From Mytilinidion resinicola (lineage: Eukaryota > Ascomycota > Dothideomycetes > Mytilinidiales > Mytilinidiaceae), in assembly GCF_010093595.1 (NCBI RefSeq), contig NW_022985438.1:2092377-2156376 (forward strand): a stretch of DNA of 64,000 bases, in the 5' to 3' direction. The position numbers were made by a program, and so were the translations under genes. The notes below the pieces were generated by a model that made no database searches, was not told the DNA's origin, and saw nothing but the letters and a program-made list of their open reading frames with translations. This document shows, one piece after another, positions 57,951-64,000 of the stretch (positions within the stretch are counted from its first letter, which is position 1; every line of letters begins with the position of its first letter).

Positions 57951-59131
57951 GGCGAGCAGTGTGGCTTGTAGGCGAGGCTTGGAGGTGTGGACTCGTAGAT
58001 AAATTGCGCTCTGAGGATGGTTCGATGAATTATCAGGCGATTTGAACGAGATGCAATGTGGTCACTGAACTGAGATTTGACTCGCCTTTGATTCCCTACA
58101 GAGAGAGCTGGACCTTAGGGGTTCGGGTAATATCTACATACGTTTACGAGGTATAGAGGTGAGGACAGGCCAATAGACGGGAGGCAAACTGATACCCCGG
58201 TACACTGTAAGCACACGAGGGCTTAGCAGCTATATTGGTAAGATGTCGCTTAAGCAGATAGGATTCAGGCAGAGAGGATTCAGGCAGATGGGGTCGATGA
58301 TTCCCGGTGGCTCTTTTTTGACTTGATCCTAGGTTCTTCGCCGTGGCAGCACTTGTCGTATGCTATCATAGGACAAGCTTGTACCTAGGCACATAGATGG
58401 AGCCAGACTAGTTCCTAGATACGCTTCTCCGTAGCGTCCCAAGAAACCGTCCCGGTGGCTGGGATTCGGGAGGTACTGCATATAAAGCCCGAAGTGATGC
58501 ACATAACGCCCTAATAATCGCATGTAAGGTCGAAACCACGCGTCCCTGTGGCCCCGGGAGACGAAGGAGTGCTGACAGCGGATAAATGTGAAGCATTGCC
58601 GCATGGGAGTCGGTCAGCCCTAGGGAGGTTTTGGCTGGCTGAGGGGGCTTCAACCACCTCATCCACCCCTACCCACTTCGACGTTCTGGGCTCCTCCGTT
58701 CAGCTTCACCCCCAGCGCCTCGATCCAGCCCTTCATTCGCCCACCGCCTGCATATTTAGATGCTTTTAGATGCTAGCTATGGCTTTGCTAGGGTGCTGGC
58801 GCTCTCCAGCCCCAGTGCCCGCCTCTTTTGCAATGGGGACCTCTCCGCTCAGCTAACTAAACCTCCTACTTCTTCCTCTACTATAGCACGTACGTCCTGC
58901 CGCTGCTGACACAGCCCAGAGAGCCCCCGTCCTCTCATCACTCATTCTGCTACGCCCTTCGCTCCGCAAAGATCGGCTATGAACTGTTGGCTGTGCACGA
59001 TCCACTCTTCCTTCGTCCATTGATCTTACGGCCGACTATGTTTCTGAACCTATTTCAAGGATACCTCTCTTTCCGGGCGCTGCCCCCATATCACACTTAA
59101 CACTTAAGCATTGTATTGTACGCCCGCCGCT
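57951..59131. other. Intergenic, nothing recognised
   Basis: A short direct repeat (GGATTCAGGCAGA, twice) lies at about 58260-58287. No gene is recognised. The right end is the promoter of the next gene. Confidence 0.4.
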
Positions 59132-61853
59132 ATGGCTTCACGGGGCCCCTACTCGCGGTATTCCTCTCCCGCCCGCTCTCCCGATATATTCCCCCCTCAG
59201 TACGACCCATTCGACCCCCCACTAGATCCCATTGAGATGCAAAGCCATACTCCTTCTTGGGAAACCCGTCGCTCCGCCGAAGAACCTCGAGGGCGCCGCT
59301 CTACAACAGACATCCCTCTCACCGATAGGAGGTCAAGATCCGCCGTGTCCATACCATCCGATTACGGTGCAGATAGCTCGTCTGGATATGCGCCAATACC
59401 TCCCGCGGCACACGCTCCCCGGAAGTCTGTGGGAGGCGCATCTGTACATACTTTCGGCGCGTCACTGAACTCGTTCGGCTCGACCCTCAACCCCGTCAAG
59501 ACCAACGACCCGGATACGCAAGCATTAATGGATAGACGAGCTGGGGAAATCGCAGAATGGAGGGTACATTGGCAGACACCGGCCACCATGCTGGTTCTAT
59601 TCGTAGCAGGTGTCATGGGCGCTGTGGGGCACCATCTCTTCTACACACACCTGAATGGGAAGCCGGCAGAGAATCAGCTGAAGATGGTCCGGTATGGTAC
59701 TGCTCTGGCTTTCTTTGTCAAAGCTATGCTCGTAGGCACCGTCGTCCTAAGCTATAGGCAGAGGATATGGCACACGTTCCGTAAGAAGGCGATGACAATC
59801 TCTGCTATCGACAGTCTCTTCTCAGCCACAGAAGATCCTACCCAATTTCGTTCCTTCGAGATGATTCGGAACGCGAAATTGGCGACTTTGATGGCAATCG
59901 CCAGTTGGGTAATAAAACTATGCTCCTATTGAGTAATCTACATACTAATTATATAATAGTTGATTCCGATAGCTGCGGTTCTGTCACCTGGATCCCTGAC
60001 GTCGGAGCCGAAGGATTTGCACAACTCCACGTTCTGTCCAGGTGTAGGCACCTTGGACTTTACAAATGAGTCTAGATTTAATTTCCGGAATGAGTCCGCG
60101 TACCCTGGAAGCTCATTGATATACTACAACACGACAGATGTCAATGCCAAGGCACCCGGCTGGTTCGACTACTACGATCAACCTAGCAAAATCTCCAAGC
60201 GCCTCTCAATTACATCAGCATACTTACAGAAGCCAGTCCAGGACCCACAGGCATCGGTAAATAACTGCGATCATGGCTGGAACTGCACATATATCATCCA
60301 TTTCCAAGGTCCGGGCTACAATTGCGAAGAGATAGCGAATAGCAGTAATCCCGATGCGCAGCAGTTGAATGACCAGGGAGCCCCATTCAATCTTACCGCA
60401 CTTGCACCTCAAGGGAACAATGTTTACATGGCTAACGTAGATGTTGGAGATTACACCGATCCACAGACCGAAACCAACGACAAAGGAGAGCCTGCCAACG
60501 GACCACCTTATCCTCCCTTGCTTGGAGTTTTCCAAGCGGAGCCTATCCTTTGGATCGGGTACTCCATCAACACTAGCAAGTTATATGACAAGTCCTCAGA
60601 ATATTATGCTAAGTGGGGTGGTGTACATGAATCAAAGATCTTCAAATGTAAGAAAGCAATCGTCAGATCTCATTACAGTGACAGGCCGTAATAAGTCTGT
60701 GCACACTTGTTTGCCGCTGCTTGAGGCATCCCCTATTCGGTTTCAAAATCCTGGGCGCGATGTCAAATTCTGGGCAGCGCAATCTGAGCCGCTTCTGGAC
60801 TGGCTAGCTTCGTGGCAATGGGATTGATCTTGACGGTGGTATCTTGCCTCCAGGGTGGCGCTCAAGCAGTAGCATATTTGTGTGCATGGACTTGGCATAG
60901 TGCTGTATTTCTAGCGAGGATGTGAAGCTGACCCCGTGGCTCTAGGCGAAGCATATCATACGAACTATACCATCCTTATGAACTATACCGACGCAATTCA
61001 AACAGCAACAATCATGAACAGAACCTTTATTTCGCCAATTGTCGACACGTCTGTACAGCCAAATGCCAGAAACGCAAGCCAGGTCGTTGCCACTCCCAGC
61101 AGCAATTTCGTACGCCCCAACGACAATGTTCAACTGTACAAACTCACGGCCACATACCATGCCATGGGGTCTCTCGTCCGTAATTTCCTTCGCGGCACAA
61201 TCAGCCGCGAGACTACTTTCCAAGTCACCAAATCGGACATTTCCGAGACTCGGTTGGTCGATGTTAGCACTTCCTACCCGATCAAGGACTTAATGAACCA
61301 AACGCAATCTTTTTTCGAAGACATGATAGTCACTCTCCTCAGCGATCCCCATCTCATAGTAGCGTCCACGGACGGCGTGCCGTGTTCCAAAACCCGGAGC
61401 ATCAACTCTTTTGTTTACCAGGCCCGGGGCCTCTGGATTGGCTACGCAATCGCCGTAGCCGTGGCTTTTGTTTTCCTCCTCGTCGGCGCTTGGTCCATCT
61501 TCCAGAACGGCGTGGCAAGCGATACCCTTTTTAGCCGCATCATGGTCACGACGCGCAATCCGACCATTGACCGCCTCAGCGTTGGTGCGTGCCTTGGCGG
61601 CGACCCCTTCCCGGCCGAGCTGCGGAAGACGAAACTGAAGTTCGGCGTCCTACTCGAGGACGGCGAGGGGCGAGACGGCCCGTTGGGCCGGGTGGAGCAT
61701 TGCACGTTTGGCACTGTTGGCGAGACCAAGGACATTGTCAAGCATGGCACGTATGCTGGTTTGAAGAAGTGGAGAAAAGATGCCGAGGAAGAGGTCGGCG
61801 ATGTGGAAGAAAAAGACGCGCTTTTGCAGGGATTTCAAAGAGAGTCTTTGTAG
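59132..61853 (+). CDS. Unknown fungal membrane protein with large N-glycosylated loop
   Basis: Three exons, 59132-59908, 59960-60647 and 60946-61853, join in phases 0 and 1 and give 790 residues. A disordered Ser/Pro/Arg-rich N-terminus of about 145 residues is followed by membrane segments ATMLVLFVAGVMGAVGHHLFY, ALAFFVKAMLVGTVVLSY and ATLMAIASWLIPIAAVLSPGSL. A roughly 450-residue, Cys-containing outer domain has many NxS/T sites (NST, NES, NTT, NCT, NLT, NYT, NRT, NAS, NQT), then a last helix (GLWIGYAIAVAVAFVFLLVGAWSIF) and an acidic cytosolic tail. The exon 2-3 join restores IFKCEAYHTNYTILMNYTD. The second intron (298 bases) is unusually long. Similar architecture is common in Pezizomycotina proteins of unknown function; a cell-surface or secretory-membrane role is inferred. 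Confidence 0.8.
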
Positions 61854-63030
61854 GACTGCAAGATTTGGCGCAATTTCTTGGATCTGAGGCCGAGAGGGTG
61901 GATCTCCGTGATGATATATGATTATAATGAGTAATGTTTGGTTCTGGGGGCCACTGCTAGAGGCGCAATTGGTCTACTAACAGATGGTATCGGTGTTTAT
62001 AAGCGATGAAAGACTAAGGTATTGGTGTACATAATTGTACAGACTCTGTGTGTATACGCTCTGTTTCTTGTCTATAGCTCAGAGATACCCGAATGGAAGA
62101 CTTGATTTTTACTGCACCCCCCTCAACCTCCCCTGCGTCCTTCTATTCCCCTTAATTCCAATGTCCCCCCCCCGGCCCCCTTCTTTCTGCGTCTGCCAGA
62201 AAATCCTTCACGCAGCATAATCTATCAATCCTTGCACAGGATGCGTTCTTTGCAAGCCCACGCTTTCCGGAGACCTGTGTTCTCTACCCACCAAATTTTT
62301 CGGTCTTTTTAAGCACGTCCTCGCCTAAAACCGTGGTGCAAGAAGAGGGAAAAGCAACTACATGCTTTAGGCACGCTGGTGTGGTCATGCTTGCGGTATA
62401 AATGTTATATCTTCGACCGAAAGCGTAGCTGGCAAGAGACTAAAGAGGGTGAGGGGGGTGAAGTCCACGCTTTTGGTCTGAATGGTCCATCTTAGACCGG
62501 AAGCATATCTGATATAAACACGCGTTGTAGGATAGCTTTGAGAGATCGATGTCCCGTAAATGTGCACGTTGCTTCAAAGTATTAGAAATAGCGCGAGCGC
62601 TGGGCATAGTGGCTGGGTCTCTGGTCATGAGTTTATCGCAATCTCGCAACAGCATTGGTGAAAGTTGTAGTTAGGGCTCCCTTTGTTGTTGGATTTGGGA
62701 GTAATGGGAGAAATATTGGTAAAATTATAAAAGAGGCAGAATTGCGTAGAGAGGTTGGACGATACTTCAACTGATACACTATACACCAAAAGCGCGCCCC
62801 ACATCAATATGGTTAGAAGACCAATGGCGTAGCTAGTAGTGTAAGTACTTGCAACATGACCGCCGAAACAGGCCTTCCAGGAAGTGGTCAGCGCTGGATC
62901 AAACGCATTGTATTCCTTAAATTAGCATCGCTGCTGGATCCAACGACCCACCCCACTATGCTGTCGCTCTAATCATACCCCATCATGTTCAACCCGTCTA
63001 CACACAAACAGTACAGCATCACGACTTCGC
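61854..63030. other. Intergenic between convergent genes
   Basis: The 3' ends of the membrane-protein gene and the DDB1 gene face each other. Pyrimidine runs near 62115-62185 are seen but no gene. Confidence 0.45.
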
Positions 63031-64000
63031 CTAATGCAACCTCCTCAGCGATTCAACCATCGCTCGAACCTCCTCTACGTCCCCTAGCCCCTCGACCACC
63101 TTCTCCTGAACCTCCGGGCTACAGTCCAAGAACCGCTCAATAAGCTCGCCATCTACGAATCGCTCCGGCTCGCTCGACTCGCGGACATGGTTCTTGAACG
63201 CGCGATAGGAGTTGAACTCGACGTCGCCGGGGCTCTGGATCAGCTCGGCGAGGTTGGACTGCAGGCTAATGAGGAGGTTCTGGTATTGGTTGTTGATGAG
63301 CGCGAAGAGGTAGATGGAGCCTTCGACCTGTGGGCATACATTATTAGCAATGCTCCATCTCACGTGACATTTCAAGGGAGAGGGAGAGTGGAGGGGGTGT
63401 GTCGAAGGAACTTACAGTTGCGACAAAAGCCCTGGGAATTACAAACGCATTTGGACTCGTTGCGACGTTGATGCGGCGGATCCTGTTCACCAGCTCCCCA
63501 AGTAGCATCTCGCTAGTAACCTGCAGCCTGCGCTTGTCATCAAGAGTAACAGCGTTTGTGTCCCGCTTCAGCACCATGAGGTTGCCCTCTGCGTCGCTCT
63601 CGAGATACGTGTTCTCGTCGACTTCGGCGACGGCCGTTCCCCAGGTGGTCTGGAAGTGGCGGGCGATTTCCGTCAAGGTGTCGGGGAGACCTGCTTCGCC
63701 ACGTTTGTATTCGACTACGGAAACGCTCTTCATGAGGTCTGCAATGACGATTGCGTTGCCGGTGACGGTGATGTCGATCGGAGCGGTTGCAGTGCGGTAG
63801 CTGGCAACTTTGTTGAAAAAGGGTTTGCTCGGAGTCGTGTACTCGAAGGCGTAGATAACGACCTGTAAGCCAAATCAGTCAGAAAGCATAAGACTTGGCT
63901 TTTATAGATACTTACAGTCTTGATGAGCGCCGCGACAATCTTGCCTTGAATCATAGCTAGACACCTGCATCCACCCCTGAGGGACAGCTCCCCGACTTCT
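63031..64000 (-). CDS. DDB1: DDB1 homologue, 3' part (runs off the window)
   Basis: Exons 64000-63916 (partial), 63862-63416 and 63327-63031 join in phase 0 and encode about the last 275 residues. The segment GELSLRGGCRCLAMIQGKIVAALIKTVVIYAFEY, then GNAIVIADLMKSVSVVEY and VDENTYLESDAEGNLMVLKRD are blades of the third beta-propeller. VEGSIYLFALINNQYQNLL and GDVEFNSYRAFKNHVRESSEPERFVDGELIERFLDCSPEVQEKVVEGL form the C-terminal helical domain typical of DDB1. DDB1 is the adaptor of CUL4 ubiquitin ligases and acts in UV-damage recognition; in fungi it also affects chromatin and development. The first three quarters of the roughly 1,150-residue protein lie beyond the right edge. Confidence 0.94.

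Noticed and set aside
58260..58287. Short direct repeat considered as a transposon footprint
   Set aside because: Only 13 bases twice, with no flanking element.

Overview
The window is nuclear DNA of a filamentous ascomycete (Pezizomycotina, most likely a Dothideomycete; the class is inferred). Genes are single, on both strands and without operons. Most are split by 42-75 base introns with GT..AG ends and CTAAC/CTGAC-like branch sites. Several products are typical of this group: an Egt1 fusion for ergothioneine, a peroxisomal Lon protease ending in SRL, a two-domain Cho2 methyltransferase, a secreted GH28 rhamnogalacturonase and NADPH-cytochrome P450 reductase. Exon boundaries were worked out by hand from reading phase and family similarity. 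No RNA data or searches were available.

Layout. 1-1.7 kb: a broken hAT transposase, an ATCA-rich tract and a small RWD/DUF1115-type gene (-). 2.3-3.8 kb: secreted GH28 rhamnogalacturonase (-). 4.5-4.8 kb: a hairpin-bearing repeat. 4.8-6.5 kb: a divergent, very intron-rich Sar1-family GTPase (-). 6.5-10.6 kb: no gene recognised. 10.6-12.9 kb: a large acidic, Ser/Pro-rich protein (+). 14.4-17.3 kb: peroxisomal Lon (-). 18.2-21.5 kb: CHO2 (-). 22.3-23.3 kb: unknown coiled-coil protein (-). 25.7-28.8 kb: EGT1 (+). 30.2-32.8 kb: PHD-finger protein with an unresolved or broken 5' end (+). 33.1-35.0 kb: four-helix membrane protein (-). 35.9-36.8 kb: SNARE TLG1 (-), divergent from a METTL25-like methyltransferase at 37.0-39.0 kb (+). 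39.3-39.8 kb: a second array of the hairpin repeat. 40.0-40.9 kb: FMN-binding split-barrel protein (+). 41.1-42.2 kb: unknown protein (-). 43.7-45.8 kb: cytochrome P450 reductase (+). 49.2-51.2 kb: two-RRM RNA-binding protein (+). 52.4-55.4 kb: proteasome subunit RPN1 (+). 56.3-56.6 kb: a 189-bp tandem duplication in front of a quinone-oxidoreductase-like gene (56.7-57.9 kb, +). 59.1-61.9 kb: unknown membrane protein (+). 63.0-64.0 kb: 3' end of a DDB1 homologue (-), running off the window.

Most genes are housekeeping functions with no common pathway: membrane traffic (Sar1-like, Tlg1), protein turnover (Lon, Rpn1, DDB1), lipid and redox metabolism (Cho2, CPR, Egt1). I see no biosynthetic cluster, CRISPR, rRNA or tRNA. 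The least ordinary items are the hairpin repeat, in two arrays 35 kb apart with a compensatory base-pair change in its stem, and the Sar1-like gene, cut into at least 12 tiny exons and altered in switch I.
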